A stretch of 64,000 bases of DNA from NCBI GenBank assembly GCA_963978545.1, contig OZ021727.1:48645385-48709384 (forward strand), read 5' to 3'. The notes beneath the pieces were generated by a model. It saw nothing but the letters and a program-made list of their open reading frames with translations, made no database searches and was not told the DNA's origin. Below, in pieces: positions 54,124-63,495 of this stretch (within the stretch, counting starts at the first letter, position 1; the number at the start of each line of letters is the position of its first letter). Made by a program: the position numbers and the translations under genes. Source of the DNA: Linyphia triangularis (taxonomy: Eukaryota > Arthropoda > Arachnida > Araneae > Linyphiidae).

Positions 54124-55495
54124 TCAATGACTTCTACCATAATATGGGGCTAGCCTATTGTAGAGTACAACTCTAGGTTTACAGGAAGGTGTCCGTTGAA
54201 TTCTCACCACGACGTCGTTGATCTTCTTAAGGACTCCATACGGCCTTTCCCAGTTCATCTGGAGCTTAGGGGAGAGTCCTTTCCGACGTTTAGGGTTCCC
54301 TAACCACACCTTGTCACCTTCCTGGAATGAACGGTCCATGGCCTTGGCATAGTACCGGATCGTTCATGCGCTCCGTCATGATGTTGTTTCTCTCTCTGGC
54401 GAACCGATGTACGGCTTCCAAACGTGCCTGCAGATCATCTAGATACTGGACAGGCGAGGAAGGAGTGTCCGGTGGTTGTGAAAAGAGGAGGTTGCTGGGG
54501 AGCCTAAGGTCTCTTCCAAACATCGTTAGAGATGAAGAAAATCCGGTGGTCTCGTGAGTTGCACTCCCGTATGCCAACAGAAGCGGTGAAAGTTTCTGAT
54601 CCCCGTCTTGCTGATTATATGATTTTGAGATCGCGTCCGAATCATCCGCGGGTGCATCTGATAGATCACGAGACCTCCGTTCGATGCTTGTAACAGGAGC
54701 ACGGATGTCGATTCCCTCTTCACTAACTTTGTCCATTTCCACATGAACCACTTCCTGGGAGGGTTTCATCAACGTCTCTTTCTTCGGTTCTCTTTCCGAG
54801 GCTGGAGAGGTACTTTTCATAGATGTGGACTCTTCAGCATTCTCTATGACATTGTCTTCATGAGCTACAATCCGATATACGCACAGCTCTTTCATGTCTA
54901 GATCGTGCAAAGGAACTTCGCCTCTCCATGTTTGCAGCTTGCTTTTCTCAAAATTCAGCGTAATTCCATTTTTCTTCAAAAAGTATAGTCCGAGAATGCA
55001 CGGATCTACAATTTCGGCAACATAAACGGTGTGCTTGTAGGTGTTAAATCCAAGGGCAATGTCCACTTGCAATTTCCCATGAACAGAGATATTACCACCA
55101 GACACAGTTTGTAGAGAAACAGAGGGCGCTGTGTAGAGGAGTCGGCTGTTCAGGCGACGAGCCACGTCCGTCCTTACGATCGTTACGTTCGCTCCCGAAT
55201 CGACGATTAGACGACATGGAGTTCCATTGATCTCCCCCTTCACATATAAACCCTGGTTTCCTCCTTGTCGGGATGAAACGTGGAAACGACTGGTCGGGGC
55301 TTCACCTGTTCTACATTGCAACTTCTGCCCTGCGAGATGACATCTTCTTAGATTCAGTTGTGGAGAATCCGTGGTAGTGTTATCCCTTCTCTTTTTCAAA
55401 TCAAGGCAGTTTCGTCGTAGATGCCCTTCCCGTTTGCAGTGCCAGCAAACGACTCTGGTCCTTCGATCCCTGGCTCCGGGATAGCTTCTCATCAT
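54124..55495 (-). CDS. zinc knuckle, protease and integrase end, gypsy element 2
   Basis: The frame 55495-54314 begins in the end of gag (MMRSYPGARDRR), with one zinc knuckle CWHCKREGHLRRNC, then protease: GEINGTPCRLIVDSGANVTI (active-site DSG intact), YVAEIVDPCILGLYFLKKNG. After a shorter linker it passes at SKSYNQQDGDQKLSPLLLAY straight into the end of the integrase core (ATHETTGFSSSLTMFGRDLR). The last 70 codons (54339-54124) are in another frame: FQEGDKVWLGNPKRRKGLSP to LAPYYGRSH. Protease would mature gag; with no polymerase the element needs enzymes in trans. Confidence 0.85.
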
Positions 55496-55897
55496 TCTAT
55501 CAATTTTGCTTTCCAGTCTCGAAGCTTACTGGTGACAAAGTCAGAAGAATCCTCGGCTAATGCACCACGCACATATCGTCGGTCTTTTCCAGAAGCTAGC
55601 TGCGCGGCTTCTACTCTCATGGCATAGACGAGGGTGGACTTCAGATCTTTGCTGTCTGACATCCTGGTAGCTTGCTGTATGTCGGGATCTTTGATGACAT
55701 CCATGAAATACTGAAGAGACAGGTTATCTCGTACGTCCGAGGGACAGTCTGGGAAAGCGAGGAGCGACAGTCTATCTATATCCGATGCCAATTCTTGAAG
55801 AGTTTCATTGGCCTTCTGCTGTCTCACTTTCAATTGCAGTCTGTTGTAATCCTTTAGATGCTGCTCCCCAAACCTTAATTCCAGCGCACTTGCCAGC
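55496..55897 (-). CDS. gag C-terminal half, gypsy element 2 (after the BEL insertion)
   Basis: It reads SALELRFGEQHLKDYNRLQL, LQELASDIDRLSLLAFPDCP, SLQYFMDVIKDPDIQQATRM, the typical C-terminal capsid of this gypsy group. A one-base loss near 55517 (CGAGACTGG against CGAAAACTGG in element 1, with one substitution) shifts the frame, giving a stop at LIE*. The first part of gag is at 61953-62832. Confidence 0.85.
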
Positions 55898-56169
55898 TGT
55901 CTAAAAACAGACCTCAAAAACAAATCAGAAGACTCCGAAAATTCAGTGCTTAAGTTAATTCATAGCTTAAAAAAATAATAGAACTCAGATTATTTTTCGT
56001 TTCTCAAAACACAAGCATCACCGAACTTTATTCCACCAATTTTTTTACCAAACGATAACCAATTTTTTTTTTACAATGCCAGCTGTAAAAACAGAAAAAA
56101 GATTTAAATAAAATTAAACATGTTGCCAAGTACAAAAAAACTATTTAAAATAATACGTAATATCTGACA
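55898..56169 (-). repeat. 3' LTR of the BEL element
   Basis: In element sense TGTCAGATATTACG ... TTTTTAGACA. A GTGGAATAAAGTTCGG motif supplies AATAAA. Confidence 0.93.
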
Positions 56170-56327
56170 TACTCCCACCTAAGTTAACAATATTATGACT
56201 CATGAGTTAACTTACGAACAAAAAAGATATTATGCAGAACACTTAAACACAACAAGTTTTGAAATAGAACATAAGTTAACTTTTTGTAGAGAAATATTGA
56301 AGTTAAAAAAATACAAGGTATGTAATT

Positions 56328-59300
56328 CTATAGGGATAGTTTGTTAGGCACTTTAACAGTTCGACCGCTTCTAGTAGTAGATGGAACATGGCTCACAGTT
56401 TCAAGTGGAACACTATTTGTTATATTTTGACGAATGTTACTTTTCACAAGCTTATCTCTTGACCAGTCCTCATTTGCAGATACTTCCAAATGATATAACC
56501 TTTGGGCTGCTCTGAACAACTCGCCTTGTTGAGTTTTCAGCCTAACTCGACGCACTACTCCATCAACTCCTGGTAATGTCTCAATCACTCTACCAAGCGG
56601 CCACAGCACCCTTTTCTTGTTATCATCTCCAATCAGCACAATGTCACCTTCTGCCAATGGTTGAAATGTCTTCTTTTTCTGTCTAGAGCACAGTGCTCCT
56701 AAATATTCCTGTCGAAACCTTGCTCGGAAAGCTTCTCTAATAGTTTGCAGGTAGCGTATTCTTCTTCTCAAATAGTTGGGATCAGGTTGAGTAATGATAT
56801 CAGGTACAAAACTGCTTTTTATCTCTTTTAGAAAATCTACTGGTCTAATGGCAGTAAGAGTTGAGTCAGAGGACACCGTTGTCAAAGGCCTTTCATTCAG
56901 AATGCATTCACAGTTGCATAGAGCAGTTTGCATTTCTTCATGGGTTAGACTTGCTCGACCTAAGGTTTTCTTCAAAATATTTTTCATCATACCAACAAGT
57001 CTTTCATAAAACCCTCCCCACCAAGGAGCACTGGGAGGTATAAATCTCCACTGCATCTTTTCATCTCTGGCTTTATCACAAACCTTATTAAAATCAATAC
57101 ATGAAAGTGCCTTTGCTGCTCCAGTAAAATTAGTTCCGTTGTCACTGTATAATATAGAAGGCTTTCCTCTTCGGGCAACAAAACGATGGAAACATAATAA
57201 GAATGTCTCAGTTGACAGTGATGTGACCAGTTCAAGATGAACTGCTCTATAGACCGCGCAGGTAAAAAGACAGATCCACCCCTTTGAGCCGTCTTTCAAA
57301 ATCACAGGACCAGCAAAATCCACCCCAGTCACTTGAAAAATATTTGCATCTTGAACTCTATCAGCAGGTGGTTGTGTAGTTGGGGGATTTACAGGTTTTG
57401 CAGAAAACCGCTTGCATATCACACAAGATCTCAATGCAGATTTGACAGTTCTTCTTCCACAAAGAAGCCAAAATCTTTCTCTCAGGGAATTCAAAGTGTA
57501 GGTAACACCTGCATGTCCTTTTTTCTTATGTTCAGCTAATACTAAACTCTTCACAATAGGATGATCTCCAGGTAAAATAACAGGTGTTTTAAACTCTTCA
57601 TAATCCTCTCTTCTACATATGGTACTTTTTAACTTAATGATGCCCTTTTCATCGAAAAATATGTCTAGTGACTTTAAACGTTTATCTGTAACTCCTGTAA
57701 ATGACTCTTGTTGGATTAGATAAACAATGGTTTTCTCGGCTTCATCTATCTCGTTCACAGAAAGATTACCTTTTCTTTTTGTCTGATTTAGACAATTGTA
57801 CAGAAATCTCTTCATCCATGCTACAGTGTGCAAAATCTTCTTATAATCAGAAATATGTGAACCCAACAAGCTTGTTACTTCAAAGTTCATCATTGAAGAT
57901 GTGACACCTTTCTTCCTTTCACAGTTCACTTCTTCTTCATTAATTATTTCTTCAGATGAGGGCCACATTTTTCGATGCAAGTGTAGCCAGTCTGGCCCCT
58001 CCCACCATTTCAATCTCATCAATTGTTGAGCGGAACATCCCCTACTAGGTAAGTCAGCAGGGTTTATAGACCCAGGAACATGTCTCCAGGAATCGCTATC
58101 TGTCAGTTCTCTGATTTCTCTCACTCTATTATGGACAAAAATACCCCATGGTTCTTGTCTTTTTATCCATGCTAAAACGGTTGTTGAATCGGACCAGAAA
58201 TATACTTCATCACATGCTATTTCAGTTAAAATAGTAGTTGAGAGACGAGATGCTATGGTTGCCGCCAGGAGTTCTAGTCTTGCAATTGTAATTTCTCCCT
58301 TTCCAGTCGGAGCTACTCTGCTTCTTGCTTGTATCATTTGCACTTGTACACGATTCTCTGATTCAACTCTAATATAAACAACAACTGCATATGCCAGTTT
58401 AGAAGCATCACAAAAGAAATGTATGGAACAGTCCTTGGCACCACACAACCCAAAAAATCTTGGAATACTGATTTTATCAATGTGTAGTACACCCTCAATC
58501 CATTTCAAAAACTCTCTTCTGGTATTTTGATCAACTTCATCATCCCAACTAAGTTTCATCTTCCAAATGCTCTGAAGAAGTAACTTGGGGATCAAGACAA
58601 CAGGAGCAATAATACCCAAAGGATCAAAGAGCCTATGTGCAGCAGAAAGGATTGTCCTCTTAGTTATCTTCTCAAGTTCCAATTCTCTAGCACAGACTGT
58701 ATTTATTTGAAGGGTATCAGTTTTCTTATCCCATATCATTCCAAGCACGTTAGTAGGCTCTGACTTATCAGCTGTCAAATTGGTTTGCTCCCACCCTCTA
58801 AGATCAAATTTTCTACTAGCCATTATTTCAGTAGAAACTTTTCGAAACACATCTAACTCCTCTGTGTCTCTGACACTTGTTACACAATTGTCCACATAAA
58901 AACTTTTCATCAGTTTCTGTACAACACTCTCAGGGTAAAGTGATTTGTGTTCTTGAATTTCCTTCAAAACACCTGTCAACAGATATCTGATTGTTGAGGA
59001 CAAAAGAAAGGGGCTGCAAGTTACTCCAAACACCACTCTGCAGTGTCTATAAACTTTCAGGCCTTTCTCACTAAGCCATAAAAATCTCAAATAGTCCCTA
59101 TCAGTTGTAGTAAGTCCTATTTGCAAGAAGGCTCTTCGAATATCCGCAATAACACCAATTTTCTCAGTCCTAAACCGCATCAAAATACTTGGTATCAACT
59201 CAATGAGGTTTTCACCTTTTTCTAAGCAATCGTTTAGACTTGGAAATCCTTTCACCTTGGCTGATGCATCGAAAACAGGCCTTATCTTTGTAGTGCTGTT

Positions 59301-61607
59301 TTCTTTCACCACAGGTCGATGAGGTAGATAATGTACATTTTCTTCACAATTATCTTTTACTTCCTCTATCACACCTTCTTCAAGCCACTCGTTAAAAACA
59401 TGCTCATACTGCTCATAAATTGACTGCAACTTCAGTCGCTTGACAGTCAAATTTAATCTTTTGTAAGCCAAATCATAATTAGTCGGCAACGGAGCATGAC
59501 CTTCTAACCAAGGCATGCAAACCACAAAGCGGTTGTCTTCATCGACTTCAACTGTCTCTAAAAAATGTTCATGTGCTGCTTCTTGTAGCTCTGCCCGAGT
59601 TCTCTTAGCATATGGATCAGTAATTCCTAAAACATCTAATGACCACAGATGACTTACAGGGACCTCTGCCGAAAGCAGTGAAAGAGAAGTGTGGGTTGCA
59701 ATAGAACCACCCCCACCAGGTATCCTACCCATGAGAGTCCATCCCAGATGTGTTTCGACTGCAACAGGACCTTGCTTCAAAAGTTTTATGTTTCCTGTCA
59801 AAAGCTTGCCAGCCACATCAGCTCCCAGTAACAGTTTAATTTCGTTGTCCACTCCAAGAGAACTATAGTACTCAGTGTCGCTCACAGAAATCCCATATTC
59901 TTTCAATTCATCTAACCAAGGACCATTTGGGATACGTTTAATATTATCACAAATCTTTGGCTGGTCTAAACAAACTACTTTACAATTGAACTTATCATCA
60001 ACACTTTCTAGAGTAACTTTGTATTGAAAATGTAATTTCTCGCCAGATGACACACCTCCAAACAACTTGTGTATCAACTTGATTTCACCATGGTGATCGA
60101 AATTCAACATTTGGATTATATCTTTTGAGATATAACTTCTTTCAGAACCTGTGTCAATAATAGCTCTTACAAGTATTCCTCGATTCCCATTCTTTATGCG
60201 TAAAACTAGGGTTTGCAACAAAACTTCAGAAAAAAGTGAATGGCTGGTCAATACATTATCTCCTACAACACTTTCACTTGTCTTACTCTCATGACTTTGA
60301 GAAACATTAGCCCCTCCTCTGCACAGAAGTACATTGTGCCTTTTACCACACTTAAAACATGACTTCATTTTACATTTTCGTACTTGGTGTCCTGGGTTTA
60401 GACACAAGAAACAACAACGAGAATTAGCCACGGCAGTTTCTCTTTCTTCAACTGACCAGTTTCTCGCCTGCTCACATTGCCAAGAATTGTGTTGGTTTGC
60501 ACAAAACAGGCACAGTTTCTTCCCTTGTGGTGTAACAAACAACTCTGATGTTGATGGTGTATGAGAAGATTTACCAAATTTGGTTCTCAGGTTCTGATGT
60601 TTATCATTCCTAAAAACTCTTTTTCCAGAACCATCTGTACCTTTGTCAAAAGTCTGAGAAGCAATGTCAACTCGTTCTTCTGCTTCTACTTCACCCTCCA
60701 AAAACTCTAACAAAGAATCCAGGTCAGTCTTGTTGATAACTTCTGCTCCTTCAACTTCTGGAACAATAGGGTTGGTAGACCGTCTCAAAACAGCTCGATA
60801 TCTTTCCCATGCCTTAAGTGTTTCATCAGGTATGCAAGACTCGACAAGTGGAAACAACATTGCCTCATACTTTTCTCTAGTTACCCCTAACACCTCTAAA
60901 GCTCTAAGCTTAGCTTCAAGTTGATCATACAATTTTCTTAGGGAAATATTTCCTAACTTCTGTTTTTGCAAAACAATAGATAATAAGTCCCTCACATACA
61001 GCTGAATTAACAATTCTTCTTTACCATATCTTGACTGTAATTGTTTCAAAGCTTTTGAATAACTTTCTCCCCCTGGTGGGAAACTATTTACTAATTCCTC
61101 GGCACACGAACCTTTTTGCATTGCCTGACTGAGATACGAAAATTTATCATGGTCATCCAATTGCACATCTCTATCAATTTTTTTGAATTGACCCCAGAAG
61201 CCTAGCCAGTTTTTTAAATTTCCGTCAAACGTAGGAAGTTTAATTTTAGGATATTGCAATAGTGAATTTGATTGAACTACCGAGCTACACACAGACATAT
61301 TATCTCTCTCTTTTTCACACAAATAGACAAACTCTTCTAATTTAAACTCAAAGGCTCGGTATCTGTCAAGGTATTTTTCAGATTCGTCGATCTCTTTATT
61401 GATTTCATCTTCATCGCGTACTTCACGAAAAAGTTCATCTCTTACCTTTTCTTCTGCCAAAAGCAGCAATTTTCCTTTTTCTCCAATAACCTTCAACTTG
61501 AGGAATTTCTGCTCATTATTTAAGTTGGCTTCAGTATTTTCAAATTCGTTGCACGCTTGTGTAAACAACCGGCGATGCTGTGTTCTAGCTTGCTTAAGCA
61601 ATTCCAT
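56328..61607 (-). CDS. BEL/Pao gag-pol polyprotein, intact (1759 residues)
   Basis: The frame opens at ATG 61607, only 73 bp after the 5' LTR, and runs unbroken to a TAA at 56328. Order of domains: coiled N-terminus; gag DUF1759 (YPKIKLPTFDGNLKNWLGFW, ~120-300); zinc knuckles (CLFC.., CCFLCLNPGHQVRKC, CFKCGKRHNVLLC, ~364-425); DUF1758 aspartic protease (IIDTGSERSYISKD, ~485); reverse transcriptase (RPVFDASAKVKG ~778, ADIRRAFLQIGL, FYVDNCVTSV ~904); RNase H (FFCDASKLAYAVVVYI ~1066); zinc-binding integrase head (HKKKGHAG ... CVICKR ~1359-1397); integrase core with VDFAGP (~1431), SDNGTNF (~1489) and FYERLVG (~1535); DUF5641 end (EGDIVLIGDDNKKRVLWPLG ~1652). The polymerase box is YVDN rather than YVDD, a change I recall in other BEL-like elements. 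All catalytic acids of integrase are present. Length is normal for a full BEL polyprotein, so this copy may be able to move. Confidence 0.95.
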   Translation of the reverse strand: MELLKQARTQHRRLFTQACNEFENTEANLNNEQKFLKLKVIGEKGKLLLLAEEKVRDELFREVRDEDEINKEIDESEKYLDRYRAFEFKLEEFVYLCEKERDNMSVCSSVVQSNSLLQYPKIKLPTFDGNLKNWLGFWGQFKKIDRDVQLDDHDKFSYLSQAMQKGSCAEELVNSFPPGGESYSKALKQLQSRYGKEELLIQLYVRDLLSIVLQKQKLGNISLRKLYDQLEAKLRALEVLGVTREKYEAMLFPLVESCIPDETLKAWERYRAVLRRSTNPIVPEVEGAEVINKTDLDSLLEFLEGEVEAEERVDIASQTFDKGTDGSGKRVFRNDKHQNLRTKFGKSSHTPSTSELFVTPQGKKLCLFCANQHNSWQCEQARNWSVEERETAVANSRCCFLCLNPGHQVRKCKMKSCFKCGKRHNVLLCRGGANVSQSHESKTSESVVGDNVLTSHSLFSEVLLQTLVLRIKNGNRGILVRAIIDTGSERSYISKDIIQMLNFDHHGEIKLIHKLFGGVSSGEKLHFQYKVTLESVDDKFNCKVVCLDQPKICDNIKRIPNGPWLDELKEYGISVSDTEYYSSLGVDNEIKLLLGADVAGKLLTGNIKLLKQGPVAVETHLGWTLMGRIPGGGGSIATHTSLSLLSAEVPVSHLWSLDVLGITDPYAKRTRAELQEAAHEHFLETVEVDEDNRFVVCMPWLEGHAPLPTNYDLAYKRLNLTVKRLKLQSIYEQYEHVFNEWLEEGVIEEVKDNCEENVHYLPHRPVVKENSTTKIRPVFDASAKVKGFPSLNDCLEKGENLIELIPSILMRFRTEKIGVIADIRRAFLQIGLTTTDRDYLRFLWLSEKGLKVYRHCRVVFGVTCSPFLLSSTIRYLLTGVLKEIQEHKSLYPESVVQKLMKSFYVDNCVTSVRDTEELDVFRKVSTEIMASRKFDLRGWEQTNLTADKSEPTNVLGMIWDKKTDTLQINTVCARELELEKITKRTILSAAHRLFDPLGIIAPVVLIPKLLLQSIWKMKLSWDDEVDQNTRREFLKWIEGVLHIDKISIPRFFGLCGAKDCSIHFFCDASKLAYAVVVYIRVESENRVQVQMIQARSRVAPTGKGEITIARLELLAATIASRLSTTILTEIACDEVYFWSDSTTVLAWIKRQEPWGIFVHNRVREIRELTDSDSWRHVPGSINPADLPSRGCSAQQLMRLKWWEGPDWLHLHRKMWPSSEEIINEEEVNCERKKGVTSSMMNFEVTSLLGSHISDYKKILHTVAWMKRFLYNCLNQTKRKGNLSVNEIDEAEKTIVYLIQQESFTGVTDKRLKSLDIFFDEKGIIKLKSTICRREDYEEFKTPVILPGDHPIVKSLVLAEHKKKGHAGVTYTLNSLRERFWLLCGRRTVKSALRSCVICKRFSAKPVNPPTTQPPADRVQDANIFQVTGVDFAGPVILKDGSKGWICLFTCAVYRAVHLELVTSLSTETFLLCFHRFVARRGKPSILYSDNGTNFTGAAKALSCIDFNKVCDKARDEKMQWRFIPPSAPWWGGFYERLVGMMKNILKKTLGRASLTHEEMQTALCNCECILNERPLTTVSSDSTLTAIRPVDFLKEIKSSFVPDIITQPDPNYLRRRIRYLQTIREAFRARFRQEYLGALCSRQKKKTFQPLAEGDIVLIGDDNKKRVLWPLGRVIETLPGVDGVVRRVRLKTQQGELFRAAQRLYHLEVSANEDWSRDKLVKSNIRQNITNSVPLETVSHVPSTTRSGRTVKVPNKLSL

Positions 61608-61680
61608 AATGCTTGGCTCAAAACCAGTAGACTCTCACGAAACCGAAAACAAAGTTCAGAATCCTGTCGCGGACGCCATA

Positions 61681-61952
61681 TGTCTAAAAACAGACCTCAA
61701 AAACAAATCAGAAGACTCCGAAAATTCAGTGCTTAAGTTAATTCATAGCTTAAAAAAATAATAGAACTCAGATTATTTTTCGTTTCTCAAAACACAAGCA
61801 TCACCGAACTTTATTCCACCAATTTTTTTACCAAACGATAACCAATTTTTTTTTTACAATGCCAGCTGTAAAAACAGAAAAAAGATTTAAATAAAATTAA
61901 ACATGTTGCCAAGTACAAAAAAACTATTTAAAATAATACGTAATATCTGACA
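61681..61952 (-). repeat. 5' LTR of the BEL element
   Basis: Identical by eye to 55898-56169; adjoined by the primer site at 61661-61679. Confidence 0.93.
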
Positions 61953-62832
61953 CCAGCGCCACGAATTCTCCCCGCCTCTCTTCAGGTAGCGTCTGTAAAA
62001 TGTCAGCAGCTTCACCTCGAAGAGATGCCGCGAGATGGAATGCTTTCGAAGTATCGTCCCATCCATTTGCAGAAGCAATCATTTCAAACTGCGTTTGATA
62101 AACGCGCCAAGACGACTTCCCATCAAAAGTTGCCACTTTGATGTTGGAACGTGGCGTAATGAAGGGAGTGGAAACATTATCCCAATTAGGCGTTGCAAAG
62201 GTCACAGCTTCCCCCGTTTCAATTTTTCGTAGCCTTTCTTCAACAGCGTCATGAAACTTTTCCTGCTCTTCTTTCATGGTGGAAACCTTTTCTTCGATTT
62301 CATTCCTCACAGTCACAAGATCTTCTTTCACTGTAGAAACCTTTTCTCCCAAGCAGTCAACTTTCCCATTAACAACCTCAAAACTCTCACTGATTTCTTT
62401 TCTTACTTCACTCAGAACCTTCTCTTTTACCGATTGTAGAACACTTGTAGTAGTTTCTATTATGGTGGATTCCTCCATTGAGGCTAGCTCTATCTTCATT
62501 TCTTCTTTGATTTCATTCACTGCTGCAGATGTTGTTTCACACTTGGCGGCTAAAGCTTTAATGTCCGATGACGTTGCGTTTTGCAAATCTTTAATATCTG
62601 ATGATGTCGCTTCTTGGCTGGCGGTGATTGCGGCGGCGAGTTCAGCGTTAGGCGTTTCTTGGCGGGTTTGACCAGCGGCGATTGTAGCGGCGAGTTCGGC
62701 ATTTGTCGTTTCTTGACGGGCTTGACCAGCGGCGATTGTAGCGGCGGTTGATTCTTGTCCGGCCTTTATTCCAGCAATCATTTCCATCAACTGCTTCATT
62801 TGGTCTTCCATCATTCCTCTAGTTGTCGGCAT
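61953..62832 (-). CDS. gag N-terminal half, gypsy element 2
   Basis: ATG 62832 opens MPTTRGMMEDQMKQLMEMIA. Next is an Ala-rich set of ~19-residue repeats (TIAAGQARQETTNAELAA units, ~25-75), a coiled coil (SVLQSVKEKVLSEVRKEISE) and the capsid start (KVATFDGKSSWRVYQTQFEM; ASLRGEAADILQTLPEER). The frame is intact up to the BEL insertion, where FVALV runs into the BEL LTR and stops. Compared with element 1 the number of Ala-rich repeats differs, so this part of gag is length-variable. Confidence 0.88.
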
Positions 62833-62864
62833 TCAAAATTACGAGATCCCACTTCTGACACCAT

Positions 62865-63332
62865 TGTTATGAATTTTTCCGCTGAGGCAATGACGGCACA
62901 GTTTTTCAGATAAAAACTAGTATTTATTCTCTTCAGAAAACTCACAAAATTTATTCACAGATAACAGTGCAATCACTATTAATCCTCAATACAAGCTTCA
63001 ACAAAAACAGCTTCGAATACAGCGATTATACAAGCTCACTCCAATAGGTCAACAAAGCGATCGCGATCAGCTTTCAACGAAATCCGAAGTACATCTGAAA
63101 ACTTTCCCGTTCTCCAGTCTTTTATATACAAGCGCGTGAGACATTCGCGAAATTTCCAGCCAATTCATCGGAAAAGAAATATCTCGAAACTTCTCGATTG
63201 CTTTAGGTGTTGCCACCTTTTTCTAACCTGTATAATCGCTATTAAAAAATAAAATAAGATAAAAATAAATTACAATAGAATTTCAAATTAATACGTCACT
63301 ATTTACACTATATACAGACAATTTGTGCAACA
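62865..63332 (-). repeat. 5' LTR of gypsy element 2
   Basis: 468 bp; partner of 53604-54072 with only a few differences (for example AAAAACAGC against AGAACAGC near 63005, and GAATACAGC against GAATATAGC near 63015). Confidence 0.92.
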
Positions 63333-63359
63333 ATATTCTTACTATATAGCCAACTAATC

Positions 63360-63495
63360 AAAATATCTAAGATCAAACAACAAAGTAAAGTAATGATTTC
63401 ATGTCTAATTAGGAATAACTCAATACTTCACCTGCGTCAATCGCTTCAGTGTGTGGGAGAGTTAACGGAAAGAGATGAAGCATCACACATAGAAA
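63360..63495 (-). repeat. right arm of the inverted repeat around gypsy element 2
   Basis: Minus-strand counterpart of 53380-53560. It can be read as HLRQSLQCVGELTERDEASH in one frame, but the other arm has a stop soon after, so coding is doubtful. Confidence 0.6.

Larger units (their letters stand above)
55898..61952 (-). mobile_element. complete BEL/Pao retrotransposon with apparently identical LTRs
   Basis: LTRs of 272 bp at 55898-56169 and 61681-61952 show no difference in a base-by-base visual comparison. CCAGC at 55893-55897 and 61953-61957 is a perfect 5-bp duplication, the size usual for BEL/Pao. In element sense, TGGCGTCCGCGACAGGATT, two bases after the 5' LTR, is a primer site (complement ends CGGACGCCA; probably tRNA-Arg). 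One long ORF fills the inside, followed by a purine tract (AGGTGGGAGTA) before the 3' LTR. The target was the gag gene of gypsy element 2. Confidence 0.95.
53604..63332 (-). mobile_element. gypsy-type element 2, pol-less, split by a BEL element
   Basis: ATAT at 53600-53603 and 63333-63336 flanks it. LTRs 53604-54072 and 62865-63332 share private features (GCGATCGCGATCAG; TTTTATATACAAGCGCGTGAG), so they form a true pair. The tRNA-Leu-type primer site TGGTGTCAGAAGTGGGAT adjoins the 5' LTR. Without the 6.05-kb BEL insertion and its 5-bp duplication the element is about 3.67 kb: gag, protease fused to the end of integrase, polypurine tract. The missing enzymes and the junction are the same as in element 1. 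Confidence 0.9.
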
